Assembly (NCBI RefSeq): GCF_014199335.1
Contig: NZ_JACIJI010000001.1
Coordinates: 806,001 to 870,000, forward strand
DNA: 64,000 nucleotides
From: Stakelama sediminis
GTDB taxonomy: Bacteria > Pseudomonadota > Alphaproteobacteria > Sphingomonadales > Sphingomonadaceae
Direction: 5' to 3'
The position numbers and the translations under genes are program-made. The notes beneath the pieces were generated by a model. That model saw only the letters and a list, made by a program, of their open reading frames with translations, was not told where the DNA came from and made no database searches. Numbering within the stretch: the stretch's first letter is position 1; every line of letters starts with the position of its first letter. Positions 17,873 to 28,260 of this stretch are shown one piece after another.

Positions 17873-18561
17873 TGATCGGTGCCGACCCGATTGATACTTG
17901 CAAGCGCGCGGCGGCCGAAGCGGCGGTGGCGCAAGTGCGCGACGGCATGGCGGTCGGACTGGGCAGCGGCACCACGGCCGCCTTCGCCATCAAGGCGCTG
18001 GGCAGGCGCGTGGCCGACGGACTGACCATCACCGCCGCTGCCACCTCCGGGCGCAGTGCCGACCTGGCCCGCGCATCGGGCATCGTGGTGCGGGACTTCG
18101 CGACGCTGGCTACGCTCGACATCGCGATTGACGGGGTGGACGAGATCGACCCGGACCTGCGCGCCATCAAGGGCGCGGGCGGCGCGTTGCTGCGCGAAAA
18201 AATCATCGCCACCGCCGCCACCCGGATGATCGCCATCGCCGACGACCGTAAGCCGGTGGCGCGGCTTGGCCACGCGGCGTTGCCGGTCGAAATCCTGCCC
18301 TTCGCCACTGCCTTCGTCACCGCGCGGATCGAGGCGCTGGGCGGACAGCCGGTGCTGCGCATGGCCGATGGCGCGCCCTATCGCACCGATCAGGGCAACC
18401 CGATCCTCGATTGCCGTTTTCCCGACATGGCCGACCCGCAGGCGCTGGCGGACGCGCTGGCGACCCTTCCCGGCGTGCTGGCACATGGCCTGTTCCTGAC
18501 CGAGATCGACGAACTGTCCGTCGCCGGTCCCGATGGTGTGGACCATCGCAAACGCGGCTGA
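17872..18561 (+). CDS. rpiA: ribose-5-phosphate isomerase A
   Basis: A 229-residue RpiA interconverting ribose 5-phosphate and ribulose 5-phosphate. The phosphate-binding GLGSGTTAAFAIKAL, the catalytic DGVDEIDPDL with its Asp pair, and KGAGGALLREK with the catalytic Glu are intact. The ATG shares one base with the cyoD stop, so it is translated with the oxidase genes. It begins the carbon-metabolism half of the long operon. Confidence 0.95.
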   Translation: MIGADPIDTCKRAAAEAAVAQVRDGMAVGLGSGTTAAFAIKALGRRVADGLTITAAATSGRSADLARASGIVVRDFATLATLDIAIDGVDEIDPDLRAIKGAGGALLREKIIATAATRMIAIADDRKPVARLGHAALPVEILPFATAFVTARIEALGGQPVLRMADGAPYRTDQGNPILDCRFPDMADPQALADALATLPGVLAHGLFLTEIDELSVAGPDGVDHRKRG

Positions 18562-18685
18562 AACATGGGATCGTTTCGGCAATCCCGTTTCGAACGGAAC
18601 CGATTTTCCTCCGCGCGTGTTCAGCAAGGGAGAGCGACTTTTCCCGGCCGCCCCCGAAATCATGCCCCAAAGGATGGAGACAGCA

Positions 18686-20752
18686 ATGTCCGCCGACGAA
18701 ACCCTCTCGAGCAAAACCATCGACACGATCCGCACCCTGGCGATCGACGCCGTGGAGAAAGCCAATTCGGGCCATCCCGGCGCGCCGATGGCGCTGGCAC
18801 CCGCTGCCTATACACTGTGGAGCCGGTTCCTGCGCTACGATCCCGACCGCCCCGACTGGCCCAACCGCGACCGCTTCGTGCTATCCAACGGCCATGCCTC
18901 GATGCTGCTATACGCGCTGCTCCACCTGTCGGGCGTCAAGGAAATCGGCAAGGACGGCAGGCCGACCGGCAAACCCGCCGTCTCGCTCGACGACATCAAG
19001 AACTTCCGCCAGCTCGATTCAAAGACGCCCGGCCATCCCGAATATCGTCACACCACGGGGGTAGAAACCACTACCGGCCCGCTGGGTCAGGGGTGCGGCA
19101 ACAGCGTCGGCATGGCGATTGCGGCAAAGTGGAAGGCGGCGCGGTTCAATCGCGGCAGCGACACGCTGTTCGACAGCGATGTCTATGTCTTCTGCTCCGA
19201 TGGCGACATGATGGAGGGTGTGGCAAGCGAGGCCGCGTCGCTCGCCGGGCATCTGAAACTGTCGAACCTGTGCTGGATTTACGACAACAACAGCGTGACG
19301 ATCGAAGGGCATACGCCGCTCGCGTTCAGCGAAGACGTGGCAGAGCGCTTTCGCGGCTATGGCTGGAACACCTTGCACGTCGCCGATGCCGAGGATTGCG
19401 AGGCGATCGCCCATGCCATCGAAACATTCCAGACCAGCGACGACGCCCCGACGCTCATCCTGCTCGACAGCGTGATCGGGTTCGGCGCGCCCGATGCGGG
19501 TACGTCGAAACTGCACAGCGACGCGATGGGCGAAGAGGCGGTGCGCGCGACCAAACGCGCCTATGGCTGGCCCGAAGACGCGCAGTTCCTCGTTCCCGAC
19601 GGCGTGGCCGATCATTTCCACCGGACCATGGCGGAACGGGTGAAGCCGCTCACCGAACGCTGGGATTCGATGCTGGCGGACTGGCGCACGGCCAACCCCG
19701 ACCTCGCCTCCGCCTATGATGCGATGGAAAGCGGCGCGCTGCCCGATGGCTGGGAGAGCGACCTGCCCTCCTTCACCGACAGCGACGATCCCGTCGCCAC
19801 GCGCAATGCGGGCGGCGAGGTACTGGTGGCGCTGGCGCAGAAGATCCCGACCCTGGTCGGCGGTGCGGCGGACCTTGCTCCTTCCACCAAGACCAAACTC
19901 GATTTTCCGGGCGCAGGCGCGCTGGAGGCCGACAGCCCCGGCGGACGAACCATGCATTTCGGCATTCGCGAACATGCCATGGGCGCCATTGCCAACGGCA
20001 TGGCGGTATCCGGCCTGCGCCCGTTCACCGCGACATTTCTGGTATTTTCCGACTATATGCGCCCGCCGATGCGGCTCGCCGCGCTGATGGAAGTGCCGAC
20101 GCTCTTCATCTTCACACACGATTCGATCGGCGTGGGAGAAGACGGCCCGACGCACCAGCCGGTCGAACAGATCGCCGGACTGCGCGCCATTCCCAACATG
20201 CACGTTTTCCGCCCCGCCGACGCGCATGAATCGCGTGAGGCATGGAAGGTCGCAGTGCAGCAGTCGCGCACACCCTCCACGCTCATCTTCTCGCGTCAGA
20301 AACTGCCGATCCTCGACGAAGCGCGCGACCATGCGGGCGAAGGCGTTGCAAAGGGCGCCTATATCCTCGCCGATGCGGAAGGCGGCGATCCCGACCTGAT
20401 CCTGATGGCGACCGGCAGCGAGGTGTCGCTGTGTCTCGATGCGCGTGTCGAACTGGCGAAACGCGGCGTAAAGACGCGGGTGGTCTCCATGCCGTGCTGG
20501 TCGCTGTTCGAGCAACAGGATGCCGCCTATCGGGAGAAGGTGCTGCCCCGTACGGTCACCACGCGGCTTGCGGTAGAGGCCGCCTCCCCGCTCGGCTGGG
20601 ACCGCTATACCGGCCCGGACGGCGACATCCTTGCCATGCACGGCTTCGGCGCATCCGGCCCAGCACCGGACGTACAGGAAAAGTTCGGCTTCACGGTCGA
20701 CCATGTCTGCAAGCTGGCGTCCGCACTGGTCCGGCAGGCCGAACCCGCCTGA
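18686..20752 (+). CDS. tkt: transketolase
   Basis: A 688-residue thiamine diphosphate enzyme moving two-carbon units between pentose phosphate sugars. [19 protein letters not shown], the ThDP motif [19 protein letters not shown].. ending in YDNN, and the C-terminal [18 protein letters not shown] with [18 protein letters not shown] are all present. The start at [10 protein letters not shown] has GGAG six bases upstream; a longer frame opens at 18533 inside rpiA and is not favoured. The 124-base gap after rpiA is the widest in this run and may hold its own promoter. Confidence 0.95.
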   Translation: MSADETLSSKTIDTIRTLAIDAVEKANSGHPGAPMALAPAAYTLWSRFLRYDPDRPDWPNRDRFVLSNGHASMLLYALLHLSGVKEIGKDGRPTGKPAVSLDDIKNFRQLDSKTPGHPEYRHTTGVETTTGPLGQGCGNSVGMAIAAKWKAARFNRGSDTLFDSDVYVFCSDGDMMEGVASEAASLAGHLKLSNLCWIYDNNSVTIEGHTPLAFSEDVAERFRGYGWNTLHVADAEDCEAIAHAIETFQTSDDAPTLILLDSVIGFGAPDAGTSKLHSDAMGEEAVRATKRAYGWPEDAQFLVPDGVADHFHRTMAERVKPLTERWDSMLADWRTANPDLASAYDAMESGALPDGWESDLPSFTDSDDPVATRNAGGEVLVALAQKIPTLVGGAADLAPSTKTKLDFPGAGALEADSPGGRTMHFGIREHAMGAIANGMAVSGLRPFTATFLVFSDYMRPPMRLAALMEVPTLFIFTHDSIGVGEDGPTHQPVEQIAGLRAIPNMHVFRPADAHESREAWKVAVQQSRTPSTLIFSRQKLPILDEARDHAGEGVAKGAYILADAEGGDPDLILMATGSEVSLCLDARVELAKRGVKTRVVSMPCWSLFEQQDAAYREKVLPRTVTTRLAVEAASPLGWDRYTGPDGDILAMHGFGASGPAPDVQEKFGFTVDHVCKLASALVRQAEPA

Positions 20753-20790
20753 CCCCTTCCTCCCCCCAATCAAGCATAAGGAAAAAGAGC

Positions 20791-21768
20791 ATGAAACTCG
20801 GTGTGATCGGTCTTGGCCGTATGGGGGGCAATATTGCCCGGCGGCTGATGAAGGATGGGCATGCAGTCGTGGTCTATGACCGCGACGGCGACGCCGTGCA
20901 GAAGCTGGCAGGCGAAGGCGCCACCGCCAGCAACGACCTGAAAGATATGCGCGCAAAGCTGGGCGATGACGCGATTTTCTGGGTGATGCTGCCGTCCGGC
21001 AAACCGACCGAGGAAACGATCAGGGAACTGGGCGAACTGGCGTCGGGCGGTGAAACCGTGATCGACGGCGGCAACACTTTTTACAAGGACGATATCCGCC
21101 GCGCAAAGGCGCTGCGCGAAAAGCAGGTTCATTATGTCGATGTCGGCACCTCGGGCGGCGTCTGGGGGCTGGAGCGCGGTTATTGCATGATGATCGGCGG
21201 CGAAAAGCAGGTGATCGACCGGCTCGACCCGATCTTTGCCACGCTGGCGCCCGGATATGGCAGCATCCCGCGCACCGAGGGACGCGATTCAAAGGACGAC
21301 CGCGCCGAACGCGGCTATATCCATGCCGGTCCGGTCGGCGCGGGCCATTTCGTCAAGATGGTGCATAACGGCATCGAATACGGCCTGATGGAAGCCTATG
21401 CGGAAGGGTTCGACATCCTTGCCAACAAATCCTCCGACAAGCTGCCGGAGGAGGAACGCTTCACCCTGAATCTGCCCGATGTGGCGGAGGTCTGGCGGCG
21501 CGGCAGCGTCATCAGTTCGTGGCTGCTCGACCTGAGTGCGGAGGCGCTCGCAAAGGACGCTGAACTCAGCCGGTTTCGCGGCGATGTCGCCGACAGCGGC
21601 GAAGGGCACTGGACGATCGAAGCGGCAATGGAGGAAGCGGTGCCCGCCTATGTCCTCTCCTCCGCACTCTACGCCCGCTATCGCAGCCGGATCGAACACA
21701 CGTTCGGCGACAAGTTGTTGTCGGCGATGCGCTATGGCTTCGGCGGCCATGTCGAGATTCCGCAATGA
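20791..21768 (+). CDS. gnd: 6-phosphogluconate dehydrogenase (short, GndA type)
   Basis: A 325-residue decarboxylating 6-phosphogluconate dehydrogenase of the short type (about 300-330 residues), which is often NAD-preferring. The Rossmann motif [30 protein letters not shown], the substrate motif [20 protein letters not shown] and the catalytic [19 protein letters not shown] are clear. AAGGA precedes the ATG. It makes ribulose 5-phosphate. The stop overlaps zwf by four bases, coupling the two oxidative-branch dehydrogenases. Cofactor preference is inferred from type, not seen. Confidence 0.92.
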   Translation: MKLGVIGLGRMGGNIARRLMKDGHAVVVYDRDGDAVQKLAGEGATASNDLKDMRAKLGDDAIFWVMLPSGKPTEETIRELGELASGGETVIDGGNTFYKDDIRRAKALREKQVHYVDVGTSGGVWGLERGYCMMIGGEKQVIDRLDPIFATLAPGYGSIPRTEGRDSKDDRAERGYIHAGPVGAGHFVKMVHNGIEYGLMEAYAEGFDILANKSSDKLPEEERFTLNLPDVAEVWRRGSVISSWLLDLSAEALAKDAELSRFRGDVADSGEGHWTIEAAMEEAVPAYVLSSALYARYRSRIEHTFGDKLLSAMRYGFGGHVEIPQ

Positions 21769-23249
21769 GCGTGAAAGTGGAAGCGGCACCCGCCGCAACG
21801 CTGGTCATTTTCGGCGCGACCGGCGATCTGGCGCATCGATTGCTGATGCCGTCGCTCGCCAATATGACGGCGGCCGGGCTGATCGACGATAATTTCCGCG
21901 TGCTCGGCATTGGTCGATCGAAGGAAAGCGACGAGGAACTGCGCACCAGTTTCGATGAATCCGGCTGCATGGAGAAACTGGAAAGCGCGTCCAAAAAGGC
22001 GTGGAAGTCGCTGCGCAAACGCGTGCTGTTCGAACAAGGCGATTTCACCAGGGCCGAATGCTATGAAGCGCTAAAGAAACGGCTCGACAAACTGGGCTGC
22101 GGCAATGTCGCCTTTTATCTGGCAGTCGCGCCGCGCTTTTTCGGCGATATCGTCGAACATCTCGGTAAGGCGGGCCTGCTGGAGGAAAAAGACGGCGCGT
22201 TCCGCCGCGTCGCCATCGAAAAACCGTTCGGCCACGATCTGCAATCGGCCAAAACGCTCAACAAGCGCATCCTGGCGCAGGCGGATGAAAGCCAGTTTTA
22301 CCGGATCGACCATTTCCTCGGCAAGGAAACGGTCCAGAACATTCTCGTTGCGCGTTTCGCCAATGCGATGACCGAGGCGGTGTGGAACCGCACCTATATC
22401 GACCATGTGCAGATCACCGCGGCGGAAACCGTCGATGTCGGCACGCGCGGCGATTTCTACGATCATGCCGGTGCGCTGCGCGATATGGTGCCCAACCATC
22501 TGTTTCAGCTCTTGTCGATGGTGGCGATGGAGGCCCCCAACCGCTTCGACGCCGATTCGATCCGCGACGAAAAATCCAAGCTGCTGAAGGCCATCCGCAT
22601 TCCCTCCGCCAAAGAGGCGAAGACCAATGCGGTGCGCGGGCAATATGGCGCGGGCACGGTCGATGGAAAGAAGGTCGTCGCCTATACCAAAGCTCCCGAT
22701 GTCGCGCCCGACAGCACCACCGAAACCTATGCCGCGCTGAAGCTGGAGATCGACACGCCGCGCTGGGCGGGCGTTCCCTTCTACCTGCGCACCGGCAAGG
22801 CACTGGGAAAGAAGGATACCGAGGTGGTGCTGACCTTCCGCCCCGTCGCCTATGCAGGGTTTCGCGATGCGGAAGTGGGCGACCTGCCCGCCAACAAGCT
22901 GGTCATCCAGATTCAGCCGGACGAGGGTATCGACTTCGACTTTCTGGCCAAACAGCCCGGCCCGGCCATCGCCACGACGCCCGTGACGATGGCGTTCCGC
23001 TATGCCGATCATTTCGATATCAGCCACACCACCGGCTATGAAACGCTGCTCTATGACCTGTTGCGCGGCGACCAGACGCTGTTCCAGCGCGCCGACGGGA
23101 TCGAAGCCGCCTGGGCGGTGGTACAGCCGATCCTCAACGCATGGAAAAAGGACGCGCCCGACGCCTATCGCGCCGGATCGACGGGGCCCGCGACCGCAGA
23201 TGCTCTATTGGAAAGGGATGGCCGGAAATGGCATGTTTTCGGGGAATAG
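21765..23249 (+). CDS. zwf: glucose-6-phosphate 1-dehydrogenase
   Basis: A 494-residue Zwf, the entry step of the oxidative pentose phosphate and Entner-Doudoroff routes. The dinucleotide motif is [16 protein letters not shown], the catalytic segment is [16 protein letters not shown], and EKPFGHDL and the C-terminal [16 protein letters not shown] are typical. It starts within the gnd stop (ATGA) and its end overlaps the HAD gene. Confidence 0.95.
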   Translation: MSVKVEAAPAATLVIFGATGDLAHRLLMPSLANMTAAGLIDDNFRVLGIGRSKESDEELRTSFDESGCMEKLESASKKAWKSLRKRVLFEQGDFTRAECYEALKKRLDKLGCGNVAFYLAVAPRFFGDIVEHLGKAGLLEEKDGAFRRVAIEKPFGHDLQSAKTLNKRILAQADESQFYRIDHFLGKETVQNILVARFANAMTEAVWNRTYIDHVQITAAETVDVGTRGDFYDHAGALRDMVPNHLFQLLSMVAMEAPNRFDADSIRDEKSKLLKAIRIPSAKEAKTNAVRGQYGAGTVDGKKVVAYTKAPDVAPDSTTETYAALKLEIDTPRWAGVPFYLRTGKALGKKDTEVVLTFRPVAYAGFRDAEVGDLPANKLVIQIQPDEGIDFDFLAKQPGPAIATTPVTMAFRYADHFDISHTTGYETLLYDLLRGDQTLFQRADGIEAAWAVVQPILNAWKKDAPDAYRAGSTGPATADALLERDGRKWHVFGE

Positions 23250-24067
23250 ACGCCGGTCAGATCCGGTTGTTCATATCCGACGTCGACGGCACGCTGGTCA
23301 ATGGTGACAAACAACTCACTGCGGCAACGATCGCAGCGGTCGAACGGCTGAAAGCCGCAGGGATCGCGATGAGCCTGATCAGCGCGCGTCCGCCCAGCGG
23401 GATCGGCTGGATCGGCGACAAGCTGGGTCTGGACGGTCCGTTCGGCGCGTTCAACGGCGGCACGATCTTTTGCGCGGACGGGAAGCCGGTCGAGGCGCAT
23501 CACCTCTCTCAGGATGCCGCCGTTGACACCATCGACCTGTTCGAAGGCCGAATCGAATACTGGATCTTCGCCAATGGCTGCTGGTACGCGCATGAAGGCG
23601 ATAACGATCATGCCAAGCGCGAACGGGTGTCCGCCAATCAGGAGCCGGTGGTCCGCGACGACTTTTCCGGGCTGACGCACAAGGTCGACAAGATTGTCGG
23701 CGTCAGCGACGATTACGCGCTGCTCGACAAGATCGAGGAACGGGTGCGCAACCGGCTGGGCGACCGTGCCAATGTCGTGCGGTCTCAGGATTATTATTGC
23801 GACATTACCGCGCCTGCTGCGAACAAGGGCAATGGCGTGGCGGCAATTGCCGAGGCTATCGGCATTCCGCTCGACGCGACGCTGGTGATCGGCGACATGC
23901 CCAACGACCTGCCGATGTTCGCACGCGCGCGCTGGAAAGGCGCGATGGGACAGGCCCCTGCCCGCGTCCGGGACGCAGCCGATTTCGTCACCGCGTCGAA
24001 TGACGAGGACGGCGTGGCAAAAGCCATCGACGCATTGCTGGAAGCACGCGCATGTCCCGCCGGGTAA
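23228..24067 (+). CDS. Cof-type HAD-IIB family hydrolase
   Basis: A 279-residue haloacid dehalogenase-like phosphatase. Motif I is LFISDVDGTLV, motif II is SLISARP, the C2B cap follows, and motif III/IV is NKGNGVAAIAEAIGI with IGDMPNDLPMF. Such enzymes act on phosphosugars or related metabolites. It starts 22 bases inside zwf and ends 16 bases inside rpe, so it is embedded in the pentose phosphate run at the place where a 6-phosphogluconolactonase gene might be expected. It does not look like a lactonase; a house-cleaning phosphatase is the simplest reading. Confidence 0.85.
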   Translation: MACFRGIDAGQIRLFISDVDGTLVNGDKQLTAATIAAVERLKAAGIAMSLISARPPSGIGWIGDKLGLDGPFGAFNGGTIFCADGKPVEAHHLSQDAAVDTIDLFEGRIEYWIFANGCWYAHEGDNDHAKRERVSANQEPVVRDDFSGLTHKVDKIVGVSDDYALLDKIEERVRNRLGDRANVVRSQDYYCDITAPAANKGNGVAAIAEAIGIPLDATLVIGDMPNDLPMFARARWKGAMGQAPARVRDAADFVTASNDEDGVAKAIDALLEARACPAG

Positions 24068-24720
24068 AGGTCGCGCCCTCGGTCCTCGCAGCCGACTTCA
24101 CCCGGCTGGGCGATGAGGTACGCGCGGTCGATGCGGCAGGGGCGGACTGGATTCACGTCGATATCATGGACGGGCGCTTCGTGCCCGAAATCTCCTTCGG
24201 TCCCGGCATTGTCGAGGCGATCCGAAAATCGACCGACAAGCCGCTCAACGTGCATCTGATGATCGTCGAGCCGGAACGCGTGCTCGAACGCTATCGCGAT
24301 GCGGGGGCCGATCATTTGCTGGTGCAGGCGGAACCGGGATCGACCGTCCATCTGCACCGTGTACTCAGCCGGGTGCGCGATCTGGGCTGCCGTCCCGGCG
24401 TGGTGCTCGACCCCGCAACACCGATCGACTGGATCGACCATGTCCTGCATCTCGTCGACGTCATTCTGGTGATGACGGTCAATCCCGGTTTCGGCGGACA
24501 GGCGTTCCTGCCCGAAATGCTGCCCAAGATCGCCGCTCTGCGCGCGCGGTGTGAGGAACGCGGCCTTTCCCCGCATATCGAGGTCGATGGCGGGCAAAAC
24601 CCCGACACCGTCGCCGGATGCATCGACGCGGGCGCGGATGTGATCGTTGCCGGGTCGGCGATTTTCGGCAGCGCCGATTATGCCCGCGCCATCGCCGCCA
24701 TTCGCGAAGGGCGCGGCTGA
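24052..24720 (+). CDS. rpe: ribulose-phosphate 3-epimerase
   Basis: A 222-residue TIM-barrel epimerase converting ribulose 5-phosphate to xylulose 5-phosphate. VAPSVLAADFTRLGDEV, the metal/catalytic WIHVDIMDGRFVPEISFGP, LNVHLMI, VMTVNPGFGGQAF and IEVDGGQNPD are the full set of motifs. It is the last gene of the run that begins with cyoA and lies tail to tail with the sugar dehydrogenase gene, one base apart. Confidence 0.95.
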   Translation: MSRRVKVAPSVLAADFTRLGDEVRAVDAAGADWIHVDIMDGRFVPEISFGPGIVEAIRKSTDKPLNVHLMIVEPERVLERYRDAGADHLLVQAEPGSTVHLHRVLSRVRDLGCRPGVVLDPATPIDWIDHVLHLVDVILVMTVNPGFGGQAFLPEMLPKIAALRARCEERGLSPHIEVDGGQNPDTVAGCIDAGADVIVAGSAIFGSADYARAIAAIREGRG

Positions 24721-24721
24721 C

Positions 24722-25891
24722 CTACGGTTTCTGCTTCGGTGTCAGCTTCAGCATCCCGGCATCGTCGCCATCCTGCAACAGCCAGATCGACCCGTCGGGT
24801 GCCTGCGCCACGTCGCGGATGCGTGCACCCATGTCCCAGCGATCGGCCTTGGCCGCCTGCGTCCCGTTGAGCGCGACGCGTACCAGCGCCTGCCCGGAAA
24901 GCGCCCCCATCAGCGCGGATCCGTCCCATTGCGGAAAATCCCTGCCCGAATAGATCACCAGTCCCGCAGGAGAAATCGACGGATTCCACCAGAGTTTCGG
25001 CGCTTCGAACTGAGGATGCGTATCATGATCGGGGATGGGCGATCCGTCATAATTGTCGCCGTTCGACACCACCGGCCAGCCGTAATTTTTGCCTTTCAGG
25101 ATCAGGTTCAGCTCATCGCCGCCCTTCGGTCCCATCTCGATTTCCCAGAGGTTGCCCGCCTTGTCGAACGCCAGCCCATAGGGATTGCGGTGACCGAGCG
25201 TCCAGATATCGGCACGCATACCGCCCTGCGCGACCATCGGGTTATCCGGCGCAGGCTTACCGTCCAGCGTCAGGTGGATGATCTTGCCGATCGCCTGATC
25301 AGGGTCTTGCGCGGGCGTTTTGCGCATCCGCTCGCCGGTCGACAGGAACAGCGTCCTGCCGTCGGGCGCAAAGGCGATGACGCCGCCGAACTGACCGCCA
25401 TCGCCATCCGAGCCGGCCCGCCAGATCACGTTGAGGTCGCTCAGCACTGGCTTGCCCCCTTGCGGCAACGTCGCCTTGGCAAGCGCCAAGCTGCGCCCGT
25501 TCGGACGCGGTTCGGCATAGGTGAGGTACACCGTGCGGCTGGTCGCGAAATCGGGCGCGAGCGCAATGTCGAGCAAGCCCCCCTGCCCGCCATAGGCGAC
25601 CTTCGGCACCCCCGCGACATCGGCGACCGAGCCGTCGGGATGCCACCATTTCAACGCGCCCGGCTTTTCCGTCACCAGCGCACTGCCGTCCGGCAGAAAG
25701 GTCAGCGAGAAAGGATTGTCGAAACTGCCATAGCGCGTGACGGTAAACGGCGCGGTCGCAGAAGCGGGGAAGCTGAACGGCTTGCCCTGCACGGCTGCGC
25801 CGGTTGTCATATCGGCCTGTTGTTTCGTATTACCGCCCCCCGGCGAACAGGCGGCAAGCAATGCGCATCCCGCAATCAGTGATAACCGCAT
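24722..25891 (-). CDS. PQQ-dependent sugar dehydrogenase-like lipoprotein
   Basis: A 389-residue six-bladed beta-propeller of the soluble glucose/aldose sugar dehydrogenase family (YliI-like). MRLSLIAGCALLAAC gives a lipobox, so it should be tethered in the periplasm or outer membrane. Propeller motifs include GGQGGLLDIALAPDF, GGQFGGVIAFAPDGRTLF, GHRNPYGLAFD and EMGPKGGDELN, which hold PQQ and Ca2+ ligands in the family. Of two close ATGs, 25891 has GGAGG at good spacing. Substrate is unknown; no PQQ synthesis genes are in the window. Lying beside the pentose phosphate run may be chance. Confidence 0.85.
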   Translation of the reverse strand: MRLSLIAGCALLAACSPGGGNTKQQADMTTGAAVQGKPFSFPASATAPFTVTRYGSFDNPFSLTFLPDGSALVTEKPGALKWWHPDGSVADVAGVPKVAYGGQGGLLDIALAPDFATSRTVYLTYAEPRPNGRSLALAKATLPQGGKPVLSDLNVIWRAGSDGDGGQFGGVIAFAPDGRTLFLSTGERMRKTPAQDPDQAIGKIIHLTLDGKPAPDNPMVAQGGMRADIWTLGHRNPYGLAFDKAGNLWEIEMGPKGGDELNLILKGKNYGWPVVSNGDNYDGSPIPDHDTHPQFEAPKLWWNPSISPAGLVIYSGRDFPQWDGSALMGALSGQALVRVALNGTQAAKADRWDMGARIRDVAQAPDGSIWLLQDGDDAGMLKLTPKQKP

Positions 25892-25953
25892 TGTCATGCC
25901 TCCGTCCTCATCATCGTGATAGTAACGCAACTACAATCGTTGTTGATCCCCTC

Positions 25954-25982
25954 TTGTTTCCCGGCGCAAGCCAGCGTATATC
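25954..25982 (+). promoter_or_regulatory. candidate sigma70-type promoter of rimP-nusA-infB
   Basis: TTGTTT (25954-25959), a 17-base spacer and TATATC (25977-25982) lie about 90 bases before rimP, in the divergent gap with the sugar dehydrogenase gene. Matches are partial, but spacing is ideal and this is the only evident promoter for the operon. Confidence 0.45.
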
Positions 25983-26019
25983 GCACCTGCTTTCTCGACA
26001 TTGGTAACTTTGCCGAGGT

Positions 26020-26038
26020 CGCAGCCGGTTCGGCTGCG
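26020..26038 (+). other. leader hairpin before rimP
   Basis: CGCAGCCG (26020-26027) pairs perfectly with 26031-26038 around a GTT loop, 33 bases before the rimP start. No T-run follows, so it is not a classic terminator; it may stabilise the leader or be a processing site. Confidence 0.4.
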
Positions 26039-26071
26039 GCGCGGGAAGGCCATGACCGGATGGAGAATTGC

Positions 26072-26614
26072 GTGGCGGATATCGCCGGACTGACAGCCCT
26101 GATCGAACCCGAAGCGAAGGCGCTCGGGCTTGAACTGGTGCGTGTGAAGATGTTCGGCGGCACCTCCGACCCCACCTTGCAGGTCATGGCCGAGCGCCCG
26201 GAAACCGGCCAGCTCACCATCGACGATTGCGCCGCGCTGTCGCACCGCCTGTCGGACAGGCTCGACGCGCTGGAGGAACAGGGCCGCGATCCCATCGACC
26301 ATGCCTATCGGCTGGAGGTGTCGTCGCCCGGCATCGACCGCCCGCTTACCCGGCTGAAGGATTATGCCGACTGGCAGGGCCATGAGGCGCGCATCACGCT
26401 GGCCGAGAAAATCGACGGGCGCAAACAGTTCAAGGGCGATCTTGGCGCCGTGGAGGGGGAGACGGTAACGATCACCGCGCCCGACGGCGTCGAATATCGC
26501 GTGCCGTTCGCGGCCATCGCCGACGCCAAGCTGGTGATGACCGACCGGCTGATCGCCGCAACCCAACCCCTGTCGGCGGACGGTGCCGACGAGATTATCG
26601 AAGTGGAAGGATAA
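26072..26614 (+). CDS. rimP: ribosome maturation factor RimP
   Basis: A 180-residue RimP, which helps assemble the 30S subunit. It has the N-terminal domain (LIEPEAKALGLELVRVKMFGG), DDCAALSHRLSDRLD, the signature YRLEVSSPGIDRPL and a C-terminal SH3-like domain (EGETVTITAPDGVEYRVPFAAIADAKLV). I choose GTG 26072, with GGAG six bases upstream, giving VADIAGLTALIEPE; ATG 26060 would add four residues. It leads the rimP-nusA-ylxR-infB operon, nine bases before nusA. Confidence 0.92.
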   Translation: MADIAGLTALIEPEAKALGLELVRVKMFGGTSDPTLQVMAERPETGQLTIDDCAALSHRLSDRLDALEEQGRDPIDHAYRLEVSSPGIDRPLTRLKDYADWQGHEARITLAEKIDGRKQFKGDLGAVEGETVTITAPDGVEYRVPFAAIADAKLVMTDRLIAATQPLSADGADEIIEVEG

Positions 26615-26622
26615 CCGAGGCT

Positions 26623-28260
26623 ATGGCCACCGCCATTTCCGCCAACAAGGCAGAACTGCTCGCAATCGCCGATGCGGTTGCGCGCGAAAAGCTGATCGAC
26701 AAGACCATCGTCATCGAGGCGATGGAAGACGCGATCCAGCGCGCGGCGCGTGCCCGCTATGGCGCGGAAAACGACATTCGCGCAAAGCTCGACCCCAATT
26801 CGGGCGACCTGCGCCTGTGGCGCGTCGTCGAAGTGGTCGAACAGGTCGATGACTATTTCAAGCAGGTCGACCTGAAGGGTGCGCAGAAGCTGAAAAAAGA
26901 CGCCGCGATCGGCGACTATATCGTCGATCCGCTGCCGCCGATCGAATTCGGCCGCATCGCCGCACAGGCCGCCAAGCAGGTGATCTTCCAGAAAGTGCGC
27001 GATGCCGAGCGCGAGCGGCAGTATGAAGAGTTCAAGGATCGCGCGGGCGAAATCATCACCGGCGTCGTCAAGCGCGTCGAATTCGGCCATGTCGTTGTCG
27101 ACCTTGGCCGCGCCGAGGGCGTCATCCGCCGCGATCAGCAGATTCCGCGCGAACTGGTCCGCGTCGGCGACCGTATCCGCAGCCTGATCCTGAGCGTGCG
27201 CCGCGAAAATCGCGGACCGCAGATTTTCCTGTCGCGTGCGCACCCCGATTTCATGCGCAAGCTGTTCGCGCAGGAAGTCCCCGAAATCTATGATGGCATT
27301 ATCGAGATCAAGGCCGCTGCCCGCGATCCGGGCAGCCGTGCGAAGATCGGCGTCATCAGCCATGACGGATCGATCGACCCGGTCGGTGCGTGCGTCGGCA
27401 TGAAGGGCAGCCGCGTGCAGGCGGTCGTGCAGGAAATGCAGGGTGAGAAGATCGACATCATCCCCTGGTCCGAAGACACCGCGACCTTCGTCGTCAACGC
27501 GCTGCAACCCGCCAGCGTCGCACGCGTCGTGCTGGATGAAGAAGAGGACCGCATCGAAGTCGTCGTTCCCGACGATCAGCTGTCGCTCGCCATCGGCCGT
27601 CGCGGCCAGAATGTCCGCCTTGCCAGCCAGCTGACCGGCAAGGGCATCGACATCCTGACCGAAGCCGATGCCAGCGAAAAGCGGCAGAAGGAATTCGTCG
27701 AACGCTCCTCGATGTTCGAGAAGGAACTCGATGTCGACGAAACTTTAGCCCAGTTGCTGGTCGCCGAAGGCTTTGGCGCGCTGGAAGAAGTCGCCTATGT
27801 CGATATGGACGAACTGGCCGCCATCGAAGGGTTCGACGAGGAACTGGCGCAGGAGCTGCAAAGCCGCGCCACCGAAGCGCTGGAACGCCGCGAGGAAGCC
27901 AATCGCGAGGAACGCCGCGCGCTGGGCGTCGAGGACGATCTGGCCACCATGCCCTATCTGAACGAAGCGATGCTCGTTACGCTGGGCAAGGCGGGTATCA
28001 AAACGCTCGACGATCTCGCCGACCTCGCCACCGACGAACTGGTCGCGAAGAAGCGCAGCGAGCCGCGCCGCCGTGGCGGCGATGCCGGCAAGCAGCGTTC
28101 CGAGGACAAGGGCGGCGTGCTTTCCGAATATGGCCTGAGCGAAGAGCAGGGCAACGAAATCATCATGGCCGCCCGCGCCCATTGGTTCGAGGACGAGGAT
28201 CAGGCCGAAGAAACGCCGGCACCGGCGGTGGAGGACGCGGTTGCGGACTCCGACCAATGA
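26623..28260 (+). CDS. nusA: transcription termination/antitermination factor NusA
   Basis: A 545-residue NusA. The N-terminal RNA-polymerase-binding domain (VIEAMEDAIQRAARARYG) is followed by an S1 domain (ITGVVKRVEFGHVVVDLGRAEGVI), two KH domains (GACVGMKGSRVQAVVQEM and LAIGRRGQNVRLASQLTG) and two C-terminal acidic helix-hairpin-helix repeats (QLLVAEGFGALEEVAYVDM, then LGKAGIKTLDDLADLATDEL). It modulates pausing, termination and rRNA antitermination. The 3' end overlaps the ylxR start. Confidence 0.96.
   Translation: MATAISANKAELLAIADAVAREKLIDKTIVIEAMEDAIQRAARARYGAENDIRAKLDPNSGDLRLWRVVEVVEQVDDYFKQVDLKGAQKLKKDAAIGDYIVDPLPPIEFGRIAAQAAKQVIFQKVRDAERERQYEEFKDRAGEIITGVVKRVEFGHVVVDLGRAEGVIRRDQQIPRELVRVGDRIRSLILSVRRENRGPQIFLSRAHPDFMRKLFAQEVPEIYDGIIEIKAAARDPGSRAKIGVISHDGSIDPVGACVGMKGSRVQAVVQEMQGEKIDIIPWSEDTATFVVNALQPASVARVVLDEEEDRIEVVVPDDQLSLAIGRRGQNVRLASQLTGKGIDILTEADASEKRQKEFVERSSMFEKELDVDETLAQLLVAEGFGALEEVAYVDMDELAAIEGFDEELAQELQSRATEALERREEANREERRALGVEDDLATMPYLNEAMLVTLGKAGIKTLDDLADLATDELVAKKRSEPRRRGGDAGKQRSEDKGGVLSEYGLSEEQGNEIIMAARAHWFEDEDQAEETPAPAVEDAVADSDQ

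Noticed and set aside
19019-20956. 645-codon open frame antisense to tkt and gnd
   Set aside because: No recognisable domain, and both plus-strand genes are intact.
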